Below are positions 21,310-32,530 of a stretch of 64,000 nt of DNA, piece after piece. Positions within the stretch are counted from its first letter, which is position 1. Each line of letters opens with the position of its first letter. The notes below the pieces were generated by a model that saw only the letters and a program-made list of their open reading frames with translations, was not told the origin of the DNA and did not search any database. The position numbers were made by a program, and so were the translations under genes. The stretch is from Allium sativum (lineage: Eukaryota; Streptophyta; Magnoliopsida; Asparagales; Amaryllidaceae), in the NCBI GenBank assembly GCA_030737875.1, contig CM060911.1, forward strand, positions 55,174,001-55,238,000, given 5' to 3'.

Positions 21310-23715
21310 CTTCAGGAAACTTTAACTCCACTTTCAGACACTTTAACTCCACTCTGGAGTACCTTATCTAACTCACCGTCTTTGTCATGAATTTCAAATC
21401 ATTTCAGGTATTCTGAGTCAAGTTCTTCTTCTTTCTCAGCCTTGGCCTTTTCCCTAACTTCTTTGGCCGCCTGATTCAGCTCCTCGTCCAGTGATACGCT
21501 GTGAGGGGTCATATTAACTTCTCTTAGTCATGGTAGTGACGATTCAATCTGGTCAGCTGCATTGCTGTTTAAATACTTGTACAGTTTTGTAATCACTTTC
21601 CTAAGTTATGACATTATCTACTCTCCTTCCAGTTTCGTTGCTTTCTTCATATAAGCGATATTCCTGATCTAGACCCACACATATTAATACTGAAGTTTGA
21701 ACGGGCGATAATGTGACAGGAATTTTTTCTTCAAAATATTCATGTGCAAGGATTGGTACAAGATCTAAAATCATTGGGAAGTCAACATAGCTATTAGTAT
21801 ATGCATCCAAACGCTTCAAATCATAAGGAGAGAACAGGTTTAAAAGTGATTTGGAACTTTCGTTCATCTGTTCTTGCTCCTTAAACTCCATTTTTGGTGC
21901 CAGAATGCTCATCGCAAGCTTGTAATTAAATGTTTGAAAGACTGTGCTCAAAAGCCATCTAAATATTTGTTTAAACTCATGATAAAATGGTGCAAGAAAT
22001 CCATGTTTTCCATCTTGAGCATGTTCATTTTCTCCACTATCGGAACCTATCCAATGTAAAATGGAACAAAACCACGTCTAGCCCAAAAGCAGAAAGGTTT
22101 TCTGGTCAGCCCAAATGAGACACCTATATAATGTAGCTTCTCATGACGTCTCTCATGAAGATGAGCAAGATGAGGGGGAAGGTTTGCTTTTGGAACTATT
22201 CTCTCAGTTAACAACGAGACCTTCTCTGCAACCTCTGTGACCCTGGCTTCAGACTCTCTGGTCTCCTTATTGTCTTCTTCATTGAAATCCGCCAACTTCC
22301 CTTCATAGTACCTCGATAGAAGTTCCACTGCCTTAGAACCGTATCCAAGCCTCATTGCATTTGGGTGAATTGCTACGCGAATAATTCGTGAACCCGGAAA
22401 ATTTGGAAATACATCATCCTGGCTTGCTAGCAAAATTTCCATGGTATCCGAACACCATAATGTTGACGACCCTGGCTTAAACTTCTCAATACGATTTACA
22501 TGAAATGTGGCCTTCAAGACAAACCTGAATAAAACAGAGAATATCTGGAAGCTGGTTTTTCGATTCATCCACCGGGCCAAGCAGTACAAACAAGTGATGA
22601 GATGGAGCATCAGCCATCAATTGTAAAGAATTTTTGTAATATGATGCAACGTAAAGGGCCATCATCCGCTGTAAAAATACTTCACTTTCTTTGTGATAGG
22701 AAAAAAGTGTATCATGGTTGACATAGTATATGTCACGCTCATCAGGGCCAAGAAATTTGTTAAGAATTGGAATGTAGCTTGCAACATCCAAGCAAAGCAA
22801 TAAATTAAGACATGATTCAACATGATCGCCATGTGCATATTTTATATATTCATTCAATTTATTTTTTCGGAAATGCCGACCAGATTGATGTCCCTTCCCG
22901 TTCTGAGTAGTTATTTGAGTTTGTGACTGTAATTGATCAAGAAACTTCAACGATAATAATGAATGTCCAGTGCCTTCGTAGATTTTAATGGTAGATGAGA
23001 GGAAAACCAAATAAGGGCCAAGTAAAGAATTCATGATAGATAGTGAAATTGCAGCAGCCTCATCGACGACTAAAAGCTCAGCTTGAGAAACCTTATCATA
23101 GTCACTTGGCTTTAAATATTGAATTGTTTGCCTGTGTTCTTTGTAGATATTAATCTGAATTATTGCTTTATTGGATCCCTGATCGGTGCTTGTCGCTAGA
23201 TCATAGTGTAAATGTTCCTCATATTCTATTAATCTGAATCCTTCAATGATGAAATCAAATAGCGTTCTAAGATTTTCTAGGCAGCGTGTGGTAACAAATA
23301 TGTTTGATTACCCAATAGCAACAGCCTCAGCAGCTACTAGACCTAACAGAGCCGATTTTCCACGTCCTCTAGAAGCAGTTAAAGAAATTGTACTTCTTAA
23401 CGTTTTATCCAGAATTGATTCAAAGAATGCAATTACAGCTTTTGCCTAATCAACTGTACAACACTTCTTACTCAAGTGGCCAATAGGGAATTGATTATGA
23501 AATTCATATTTCAAATCTTTTAGCTTTTTTTCCTTTGCCAATAGACCCATCGGATCCTCACTGATAGGTATAGGTTCAAGATCGCGTATGTGAGAAGATA
23601 TTGGTAATATGTTGAATTCATCATCCATTATGACACATGCTTTACATGATGTGATGCAATGATTTGGTAAGGTAACGAATAGAAATTTGAATATATAAAG
23701 AAGTTGTACTTTCAA
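21310..23715 (-). pseudogene. NAT10: RNA cytidine acetyltransferase (NAT10/Kre33/TmcA family) pseudogene
   Basis: The intact family makes N4-acetylcytidine in 18S rRNA and tRNA in the nucleolus. Minus-strand translation shows SCKACVIMDDEFNILPISSH, a Walker A region TASRGRGKSALLGL (about 23340-23385), a Walker B VVDEAAAI, SLLGPYLVFLSSTI with YEGTG, then the acetyltransferase part with IIRVAIHPNAMRLGYGSKA (about 22320-22390) and GFVPFY, then YKLAMSIL and the C-terminal LDEELNQAAKEV. Lesions: TAG at 23446-23448, TAA near 23310, frameshifts near 22510, 22030 and 21600, and TGA near 21530. The N-terminal ~200 residues are absent. No intron interrupts ~2.3 kb, so a retroposed copy is possible. Family assignment is firm; identity to a specific gene is not. 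Confidence 0.85.
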
Positions 23716-25659
23716 ATGAGAAAATGTTGGCAGATGTAAATTTTATGTGATTTCTAATGATTGGTTGGTGACTATATTTAAGTTATTTCCTGTAAAATCC
23801 ATATTTCTCTTTGTTTACTTCATTAAAAATCAGCAAGCCTTTTTAAAATAAACTACAGATGATTTCAAAAAAGTTGTAGTTGCCAGTTTTATCTAAAATT
23901 AATTAGAATTGAAGTTATCGATTTTAGAAACAAGGGAGGAACAAGTTATGTATAAACAGAGAGTAGGTGATTTCATTATAGGTTTCAGTTTTTCTTTTTT
24001 TCAGAATTTTGTTGCTAGGCTCTACCCCTTCTTTAGATATTGATCATTACAATGATTCAACTTGCAAACATATCCACTCAATCATTTCTCAAGATCAAGC
24101 TAACTAATTTTACCATTAAAAAACTGGCAAAAGACCCGTATATTCCATCACTACTGACAGAACAAAGCAACACTCCTTGTTCCAATAGCTAACTCAGCCT
24201 AAGCAGTATCTAATAGTTGACTCGTGCCAATGACCGGGCTTTGATCTCTATGGGATGGGTGCCACAAATCTTCTTAAAATCTCAAAAGGTGCTGAGCATC
24301 CATTCTAAGGATTCTTGTGGTTCCAGAGAATCCAGCTACAAGAGAACAAGGAACAGAGAGCTCTCTCTCCCTTTTTCCGTCCGACTCTTTGGTTTAAAGA
24401 ATGCTGGTTTTATTTTAAGAACGCGTGATTGCACTTCTCCGACCCTTAATGTCCAACCGGAGAGCGGACAGCTAATGCGTTCCACTTATTGAACATGGTC
24501 TATGGTCGGTACGTGACCCCTGGATGCCGAAGACGTCCTCGGGGTGATCTCGTAATAAGCTATGTTTATACGTTGAGCATTTTAGTAGTTGCCAGGGTTT
24601 ACCCCTTCTCTATATATGACATGTTCCAAAATTAACAAACACATCAGCACTACATGATTATAAGTCTCAAGAAACATTCACTTGTAGAAAAACAAAACAA
24701 TAATGGGTCAAAACCAAAGGGTTGCAAGAGTACAAGTACATTTTAAGTGAGCTGGCAAGCTTAAAACTTAGTGTTAAGTTGAATGCTAATTGAGAATTAT
24801 GTTCATAATCAATTCCAAAAACTAGTTGTCCATAAAATAAAAGATTAAAATGAGAATGAGTACCTGACTGTAGACTTGATCAACTGAAATGTCAAAATAT
24901 CCCACATATTGACCAGAGTGAAGGTCGCAATCAAGTACAGGGATGTGCACCTGCTTCTGTTATCCAATTTGCAACAAGCTTGGTTGTGATTGATTCACGC
25001 CCTCAAGTCTGAAAAATAAGATATTTAGTCATCGTTGCAAACATAATACAATATCATATACATTTTTCTAGCTACAATTGGTTTTTTTTTTAAAAACTGA
25101 AAATAGAAGAACACTTAAAATAAGATAAAATTTTCAATTAAAAGCAATCAAAGAAGTAATCTTTAGGTTTACTAAATGTTTTCACTTCTTTTTTTCTTTT
25201 TCTTTTCTATCCATAAATTTTTCAACATATGCTAATTTGAGTTAGATTAAGCTCCATTAATATAATATGAGTAGCCAACCGTACATCATTAGGTTGAGTT
25301 CTGCATCTTATCACCGTGTGTTACGAAGTTATCCAGTATTCAAGCCTTGCATTATGTCCCTGCTAAAGTCAAATGGAATCCTATTCTCAGGTATTTCTAA
25401 TATAATTTTCTGCAGAAGTAAACATTTTTTGTATTATGCCACATTGAATCTTTGTAACTTCACACTTTTTTGAGTTTGCAAATTCATAGCCAAAGCTAAA
25501 TAAATGCGTCAGCCATGCAGTTCATACTTAAGAGAAAATATACATATAAAACGAGCATATAATGCATGTTTGAAGGATGTACACAGAAAATTTCCTCCAA
25601 TGTGGTATATGGTTTGTTTATCTTTCCTATGTTATGAAATGGTGAACATTTAAGATACA
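23716..25659. other. Unassigned DNA between NAT10 pseudogene and Gypsy-B
   Basis: I see no intact gene and no transposon terminus. A more GC-rich patch at about 24200-24560 has no recognisable protein or repeat. One exon-like segment at 24864-25008 is listed separately. Confidence 0.4.
24864..25008 (-). pseudogene. Exon-like fragment of an unrecognised gene
   Basis: On the minus strand a T-rich tract ending CAG precedes 145 bp that end CAG followed by GTACTC, so both splice consensus dinucleotides are present. Protein-like stretches are ESITTKLVANWITEAG in one frame and VHIPVLDCDLHSGQYVGYFD in another. A frame change between them suggests a small indel. I do not recognise the family. It may be one surviving exon of a gene broken by repeats. 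Confidence 0.35.
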
Positions 25660-26387
25660 TGTGACGACCCCAAACCCCGTACTGACGGTGGCAAGGGTAA
25701 TCTTTGGAATATGACACATAAACAGATAATTGCAGGGCAGAGTTAAAAAAATACACCAGATAATGTACAAATAATACACTGGATAAACATAATCATCAGA
25801 GTTACACAATATACATGATCATACTTAGTACAAATACAGTTCAGCTATACATAAATGTCTACAGCGGAAAACAAACATAATATTACAATAGGAGCTGAAC
25901 AACATAAAAAGAGATAAATGATAGAATCCATCTTCAGCTCCAGCTATCCAGAAAGTGCCTGCTAAAACCTGAATACAAGGCTGCCCGTGTAGAAAAAGGG
26001 GCACCCGAGTTTGCAAGTGAAACAAACTACGAGTCAGTCATGGGACTGGTATGAGAAATCTACTTAACACCTTTATAATATGGCTAATCACAGGACCACG
26101 CCACTTTCGCGGAACGGGTTTACTCCATTGGATTGCCAGTGCTTTACAATAAGTAAATCTTTTAAACATCGCAATGCTTTTTATAAAAATGAAGCTATTA
26201 TAAGACTCAGTTCTCATCACACAATGCAACGCAAACCAGAGGATAGAGTTTTACCTTATAACGGCCAAAATATGCTTGATACGAATAAAACAAAAGAATT
26301 TGATATTATTACTAGTGTTTATAGGTTTCAAAACAATTTCAATCACAACTATCAATCATAGACGGCATGAGTACCATATATCATGTC

Positions 26388-26390
<3 letters not shown>

Positions 26391-26430
<40 letters not shown>
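26391..26430. repeat. (AT)n microsatellite
   Basis: About 20 uninterrupted AT units. The sister LTR has a shorter run at the same place (58718-58754). Confidence 0.95.
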
Positions 26431-26435
<5 letters not shown>

Positions 26436-27549
26436 CAAAACCGCACGGTGTCGTATTTGGAAATTGGATTTCCGTCAAAAACCAAGGAAAAAGATAGTCC
26501 TTATCGACTTCGAGACAATCTAGCCAATGTCTCAGGATCAGAGCTCGAGTGACCCTTGGATCGTCAGGGCTGGTCCACCGATGTGGATTAAAGTTCCTGA
26601 ACACAACGTTTCCCCGCCCTTTGGGGCGTAAATGAGCCAACGAATGACTCCATCGGTCCCGGATCGACCGATATAACCGAGGCTCCTCGCAACAGCAACA
26701 AGCACATAGGTGAAAGTAATATAAATGTCAGCCAGTTCAAGCACCGACACCACCTCTAGCTAGAAGGAAACGCATGCCCTCCCTGGGGTCCTCTCCCGTT
26801 TTTGGTTCATACCGGGGTGTGAGGCTCGCGAATTCACGTTATACACAAAGCTACACCACACAGGCGGTGCTTTGATCATCACCACAATACTTTGCTTTTC
26901 AACAGAAGCCCTGATCACTGCATCTTACCATGCCACACAGGCAATTCACACCATGCAACTGGTGTCTATCAATCACACAGAATGAATTCCAATGTCAGAC
27001 ACACGGTCCATTTGCAAGTCCGTTCTGGGTCTGAACGAAACCGGAGGCACTATATACCTCGCAAACCCATCGATCTCCACGTACGTCTGGACGATCACCA
27101 CTCATTATCCATATTTCGGGATGCCTCCCAATCAGGACATCAGTTACCATCCAAACGAGGTGAAGATCTCCGGTCTTCAACCACCGTCTTCATCTTCGAT
27201 TTCTTATCGTCGATTCAGTTATTCAGAATGGGATAAACCCGGTTTTTCTGAGCAACTCGCGTATGTAATTAAAAAGTGCTACACAAACACAACACACGCT
27301 TCACTCCAATTCATCAATCACTAACCGTAAATCGGTAAGAGAACGATTCCCCAAATATTAACCCCAAAGGCCGAAACCAACATCAGATCAAAACCCAGGA
27401 AACCATTCAACTTAGCCAACCTCCAGTTAGTTTCTAAATTTCACATTCCATATCGTTTATAATATTTTATAACGATTTATCGCTATTTTTATTTATTTAA
27501 AAATAGCCAATTTATTCAAACGACGCTTCAGGCCATACCGCGGTCATAG

Positions 27550-27699
27550 CGCTGTTTTTCTTTAGATTTGATTTGCACATATCTGAAAATCTAACCGTTG
27601 GATCTTCACAAAATTTATATCATTAGAAAGATCTTTTCAAATTGAATCCAACGGTTCCAGTTTTGGGAAAATCCGACGGTCGGATCTCCCGATTTAATT

Positions 27700-27739
<40 letters not shown>

Positions 27740-27892
27740 ATCGATCCTGGCACTGTTTTTCTTCATATTTGAATTAAACATTCCAGACAATTCAACCGTT
27801 GGATCTTTACAAAGTTGGTGTCATTGGAAAGATATTTCCAAAGCGAACCCAACGGTTTCGTTTTCGGGAAAATCCGATGGTCGGATCTCCCG
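27550..27892. repeat. Duplicated ~143 bp module with (TA)n spacer
   Basis: Copies at 27550-27692 and 27749-27892 share the layout CTGTTTTTCTT, AACCGTTGGATCTT, GAAAGAT, CCAACGGTT, GGGAAAATCCGA and GGTCGGATCTCCCG. An imperfect (TA)n tract (27700-27739) lies between them. The same duplication is in the other LTR (59871-60014 and 60147-60290). Family C LTRs carry one inverted version (for example about 32838-32945). Confidence 0.75.
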
Positions 27893-28087
27893 CACTAATC
27901 GTTTGAAATCACGGTTTCAAAACACGAACTGCAACTTCGTTATTTGATATATTTTAATAATATTTATATATATGAAAATAAATATAATCGATTCTTCGAT
28001 TTCAAAACTATTTTCTTTTCATACATTGGATAAAAATGATATTTTTATCCAACCGACATTCACTTCGTCACTGCACTATTTTTAACA

Positions 28088-28362
28088 ATTCATGTTTATA
28101 GTAAAAATGTGATTTTTATTGTAAAACGATTTATTTCAAAACACGACTATTTTATATAGTTCATATAGATGATAAAAATATGATTTTTATTATAAAACAA
28201 TTTATTTCAAAACACGACTATTTTATACAGTTCATATAGATGATAAAAATATGATTTTTATTATAAAACAATTTATTTTAAAACATGAATAATTTATATA
28301 GTTCATATAGATGATAAAAATATGATTTTTATTATAAAACAATTTATTTTAAAACACGAATA
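28088..28362. repeat. ~67 bp tandem repeat, about four copies
   Basis: Units contain GTTCATATAGATGATAAAAA, then TATGATTTTTATTATAAAAC and AATTTATTT. The copies differ at few positions. The sister LTR has the same array at about 60490-60760. Confidence 0.85.
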
Positions 28363-28789
28363 CCATTCAACACATGAATTTTTATTCAACGAATGAATTT
28401 CTATTCAACACATGAATATAGTTTCAACACATGAAAATAATTCTAACACATGAATATTATTCAAAATTTCGGTAGCATAACGGCAGGGTAGTTAAAACCG
28501 GAACCGTCCCTAGTATGGCTTCTCGCTCTACCTTAAAGCCTCGCAGCTTTTGACAATGGGGATTTCATGCATCTAGTTCGCACGCAGGCGGCATGTATAT
28601 TTTTTTCCTCATTTCCACAAACTAATCCTATGTGGTTTCAACCAAATAATTCTCAACCACAAACGGGTATTTTTCAACTACAATCAATCAATTTCAACCA
28701 CAAACAATTCAAATCAACCATTCGCTATAAACCAATTTTCACACCAATCACAACCAATAAATATCGTCCATGGTTTGTTAACGAGGGGC

Positions 28790-28791
<2 letters not shown>

Positions 28792-28851
<60 letters not shown>

Positions 28852-28866
28852 GTATGTATATATATA
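28792..28866. repeat. (TA)n(TATG)n compound microsatellite
   Basis: About 25 TA units are followed by four to five TATG units. At the matching site in the sister LTR (about 61189-61202) only a few TA units are present, so this tract expanded after the LTRs diverged, or contracted in the other copy. Confidence 0.9.
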
Positions 28867-29314
28867 AGTATATTTCACTTCCATTCAACACATATATAAT
28901 TTTTACAACGCATATATAACTTATACATCGAACGTACAACTTATACAACGCTTATACATGAGGTGTACAACGCTTATATAACTCATGCATCGACTATATA
29001 ATTTATACATCGTCGTTTTCCATATCGTTTATAATTTAGAAATCTCACATTGGGTTCCACTCCACCAAAAATAGAAGAAGGCTCAGAAAAATATGCGGTC
29101 TCTTCTAGAATGTAGAAGACGTCCACACGAGTCCACTGTCTCTTATTTCACTGAATTTCAACCACTAACGAAAAAGATACGATTTTTATTTAAAAACATG
29201 ATTTGCAACACTTTTATATGTTGAAATTTATTTAAATAATCACCTGCTTATGTCAGGCCGTCATCTCCACCTAGTTCGAAACTAGGGTTCCCTTTGGCGC
29301 GTGAACCAAGGCAG

Positions 29315-29319
29315 TAGAC
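29315..29319. repeat. Target-site duplication of family C element (TAGAC, left)
   Basis: TAGAC precedes the first family C LTR, and CAGAC (51081-51085) follows the last one. The sister Gypsy-B LTR has CAAAC at the empty site. A 5 bp duplication with one later change is the likely explanation. Confidence 0.65.
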
Positions 29320-30169
29320 TGTAACAACCCGAAAATCTGGGCTATTTTGGCAATTTTAGCGAATTTTGATTATTTAAAATGAATTAATTTAAATAATATC
29401 GACGAGAAATTTATTTTGAATGGAATTCGAACGTATATATTATATACGTCGTCGTTAGAATATAAATAATTATATATAATTATAAATAGAATTGAAAATG
29501 GCGCGGTAGTTCGATAATTCGATTTCAAACTTCAAATGAATGTACCGGGTGAAAAATAAACCGGATTTTAGTGAAACCAAAATAATGGGATCTAATTGTG
29601 ACTATCTTTCCAATGAATCTGAAAAATCAAAATTTCATAGTGGGAATCAAAAGATAGGTCCATTTGAAAATTCTGAATAGTCGCTATGGAATTCAGGCCC
29701 TTAAAAATGGAAATTTTGCAAATGACCTCGGATTTCGACGAAACCACTTTTGTTGGGTCCACAGTGTAAAGTTATTGCTAGGTTTCAAATTTCATAATTT
29801 TTCGAATCAATATGTGAGCGTGGCAAAGGAAAACGCGTTTGACCAGTTTCAGTTGATTTTAATCGACTGGAAATTGGCCATTTTTCAAACGGTCTCAGAA
29901 TTTGACGAAACTAGTTTTGTTAGGACCGTATCGTCAATACGAAGCTAGAAAATATTTTTCAGGAATTTTTCTAGTTAGTATGTGACCCCGGTAAATTGAA
30001 ATGCGCGTTCAAATTCAATATATAGAGTTATATGTTGATTTTAACGGAAACTGATTGTAACAGTCGAATCAGCTTACGATACTTATCCCATTGTGTTCCG
30101 AATGGGGGTAAAACGCTATGGACGACAGGCGGTGGGCCTCGTTTAGAGGTCGTATGTAAAAGTCAACTT

Positions 30170-30628
30170 TTTACAATTAAATTAATTAAATTAAAATCCT
30201 CTCTCCTCACCCTCTTCCTTTAGCTTCTGCCCGCCCCCCTCTTTACTTCAGTTCGATCCAATCCAGGAGAAAAAAAAAAGAGAAAGCAAAAATCGATCGC
30301 GCCTCTCGTTCGAAGCACCCACTGCCCTCGTTCGCCACCACCACCCCCCTACGGCGCCGCCTCACCTGATCGGAGCCCCAATTCACGAGCCCCAATCTCG
30401 AACACCCCCCTTTCCTTCGTCTGGAACCCGAGACCACCGCCCCTCTCGAAACCCGTGCCCTAGTTCCCCAAAACCACCCAACCCCGACGCTGGCCACCCC
30501 TCCGACCTGACGCGACCCCCCTAGCCTCCCTAGCTCCGCCCGCGCAACCACCTGCAGCCTCGCCATCAGCGAGCGACGCCACCTACGACCAACGCATCCA
30601 TCTGCGAGCAGCCCACTTCAACGTTCAT
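30170..30628 (+). promoter_or_regulatory. Putative promoter and C-rich leader in LTR1
   Basis: An AT-rich TATA-like run (AATTAAATTAAAATCC, about 30180-30200) is followed by CT-rich sequence and ~380 bp of strikingly GC/C-rich DNA (CCACCACCACCCCCCTACGG) in an otherwise AT-rich LTR. The patch ends at GTGAGT (30629). The composition resembles a plant 5' untranslated first exon. The same patch is at about 37790-38212 and 45415-45841. Confidence 0.4.
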
Positions 30629-30690
30629 GTGAGTTTTCAATTTGTTTATTTTTATTTTTATTTGCTGATTTTTATGTAAAGGTTAGGTTT

Positions 30691-30810
30691 AAAATAGAAA
30701 AGAAAAGACGATATTTTTAAAATAGAAAAGACGATATTTTTAAAATAGAAAAGACGATATTTTTAAAATAGAAAAGACGATATTTTTAAATAGAAAAGAC
30801 GATATTTTGA
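30691..30810. repeat. 23 bp tandem repeat (~5 copies), LTR1
   Basis: The unit is AAAATAGAAAAGACGATATT plus TTT. Matching arrays are at about 38275-38392 and 45903-46021. Confidence 0.9.
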
Positions 30811-30979
30811 TATGAGTAGTGAAGTAAAAATATGATTTTTACTTCGAGAAAAATAAAAACTTTATTTTTGAAAAGGCGAAAACTTTATTTTTGAAAAGGC
30901 GAAATCTTTATATGAAGGATAGCGTGATAAAAATATAATCTTTACTATATGAACATCAATGTGAAAATATAATTTTTTT

Positions 30980-31330
30980 CTATATTGAATAGCATAGTAA
31001 AAATTAGATTTTTCTATATTGAATAGCATAGTAAAAATTAGATTTTTCTATATTGAATAGCACAGTAAAAATTAGATTTTTCAATATTGAATAGCATAGT
31101 AAAAATTAGATTTTTCTATATTGAATAGCATAGTAAAAATTAGTTTTTTTTCTATATTGAATAGCATAGTAAAAATTAGATTTTTCTATATTGAATAGCA
31201 TAGTAAAAATTAGTTTTTTTCTATATTGAATAGCATAGTAAAAATTAGATTTTTCTATATTGAATAACGAAGTAAAAATTCGATTTTTATATATTGAATA
31301 ACGAAGTAAAAATTCGATTTTTTTATATAT
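30980..31330. repeat. ~35 bp tandem repeat (~10 copies), LTR1
   Basis: The unit is TATATTGAATAGCATAGTAA followed by AAATTAGATTTTTC; the last two copies carry AACGAAG in place of AGCATAG. Arrays at about 38587-38977 (LTR2) and 46217-46540 (LTR3) differ in copy number. There is no unique spacer between units, so this is not CRISPR. Confidence 0.9.
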
Positions 31331-32373
31331 GTAGTGGCTACGGGCAATGAAGTTGACGAAGATGCAAGAACGACGAAGATTTCTATAAAAGAAGTGTCGT
31401 CAAGTTGGATAGCTATCGGTGAGAACTTCTCACCTTTCAATTTAATTATTCTAGTTATATATATACTAGGATGCAGACGGTGTTTAGTAGCACCCGACAC
31501 CCGTCATCCACAGACCATGGATGGCTTGTTTGTTAAATTGTTTGGTTGAATAGTTAGTTAGAATATTTGATTGAATGGAATGAATTTGATTGATGTGTGA
31601 ATGGCGTGGGCCTTCACTAGACCGGGGATAAGGCTAGGCCTTGTCTCGTTTTTAGTATCGTGCCGTTATGCCGCCGAAATTTTCTAAAAATAAAAATATC
31701 ATTTTTATTTTGAGAATGAACTGAATAAAATTTCATGTGTTAAAATAAAATATTTGATCGTTAAAAATATAATTTTTAACGTGGAAGTGAATAAAATAAA
31801 ATATTCATTCACAAACCAGACGGTTTGTTTATGTACACCTATTTGAAGGACATTGATTGGGACGATAAATTTTACACATCGCCCAACTGCACAAATAAAA
31901 TATGTGTTTGATTGTTTGAAACCCCACACGGGTGTTAGGATGAAATTTGAAGTTCACTCATCCTGATTGATTAAATATGTCGATCGATTGATTGACAGAC
32001 TGTTATAAGCGTTAGATATCTATATTTGATGCTTATACAGTGTACTGCACCTTGGTTGATGGTTGATTATTTTTCAATGCTATTATATACGTGTGATGTA
32101 TGAAAATCCATATAATTAATATTATATGGTGATTGATTGGGCCTCATTCCAATTTAGAAAATAAAGAATATTATAAAATAAAGGTTCATGTGTTGACAGT
32201 ACTCACCCGTTGAGATTAGTCATGAGTTGAACGAAATATTTTGATAATAACAACTATTTTGAAAAAGAAATATTTGAAATAGAATATTTGAAAATAGAAA
32301 TATATGAAGCCGTGTTGATTAGATTGACGCCATTTTTGACGTGAACGATATTTATATCGATTTTATTCATTTT

Positions 32374-32530
32374 GAAATGAATTGAATTGAAAACGATTTC
32401 GAAATGAATTGAATTGAAAACGATTTCGAAATGAATTGAATTGAAAACGATTTCGAAATGAATTGAATTGAAAACGATTTCGAAATGAATTGAATTGAAA
32501 ACGATTTCGAAATGAATTGAATTGAAAATG
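32374..32530. repeat. 27 bp tandem repeat (6 copies), LTR1
   Basis: The unit is GAAATGAATTGAATTGAAAA plus CGATTTC. There are six copies here but five in LTR2 (40013-40148) and five in LTR3 (47582-47716). GAATTGAATT-rich sequence continues to about 32700. Confidence 0.92.

Larger units (their letters stand above)
25660..29319 (-). repeat. Gypsy-B 3' LTR, left part (split by insertion)
   Basis: This part matches 57986-61650 along its length, starting TGTGACGACCCCAAACCCCG. It ends GGCAGTAGAC where the family C LTR begins; homology to the other LTR resumes at 51081. The first ~110 bp differ from the sister LTR at about five sites, so the LTR pair is old. It holds several microsatellites, a 67 bp tandem repeat and a duplicated module, each listed separately, and no gene. 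Confidence 0.88.
30629..31334 (+). other. Putative leader intron in LTR1 containing tandem repeats
   Basis: GTGAGT at 30629 begins an AT-rich segment that ends TTTTTTATATATGTAG at 31334, good 5' and 3' splice signals for a 706 bp plant intron. Equivalent sites are 38213/38979 in LTR2 and 45842/46542 in LTR3. Both tandem repeat arrays of the LTR's first half fall inside it. Splicing is inferred only. Confidence 0.35.

Noticed and set aside
24217..24492. 91-codon frame upstream of the NAT10 pseudogene
   Set aside because: No family resemblance was recognised and the frame is not supported by splice signals or a matching neighbour.
7531..25659. A single CACTA element carrying the NIP and NAT10 fragments as captured genes
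   Set aside because: Attractive, but no reverse-oriented terminus (ending GTAGTG) was found to close such an element, so capture cannot be supported.
26276..26640. Frames with long Tyr-Ile runs
   Set aside because: They are translations of the (AT)n microsatellite.
29664..29948. 94-codon frame conserved in three copies
   Set aside because: Conservation simply reflects near-identical LTRs. Differences show no codon pattern, and the stretch resembles LTR sequence in Gypsy-B read in another orientation.
30980..31330. Regular 35 bp repeats resembling a CRISPR array
   Set aside because: Units abut without unique spacers, the host is a plant, and the array repeats in all three LTRs. It is a simple tandem repeat.
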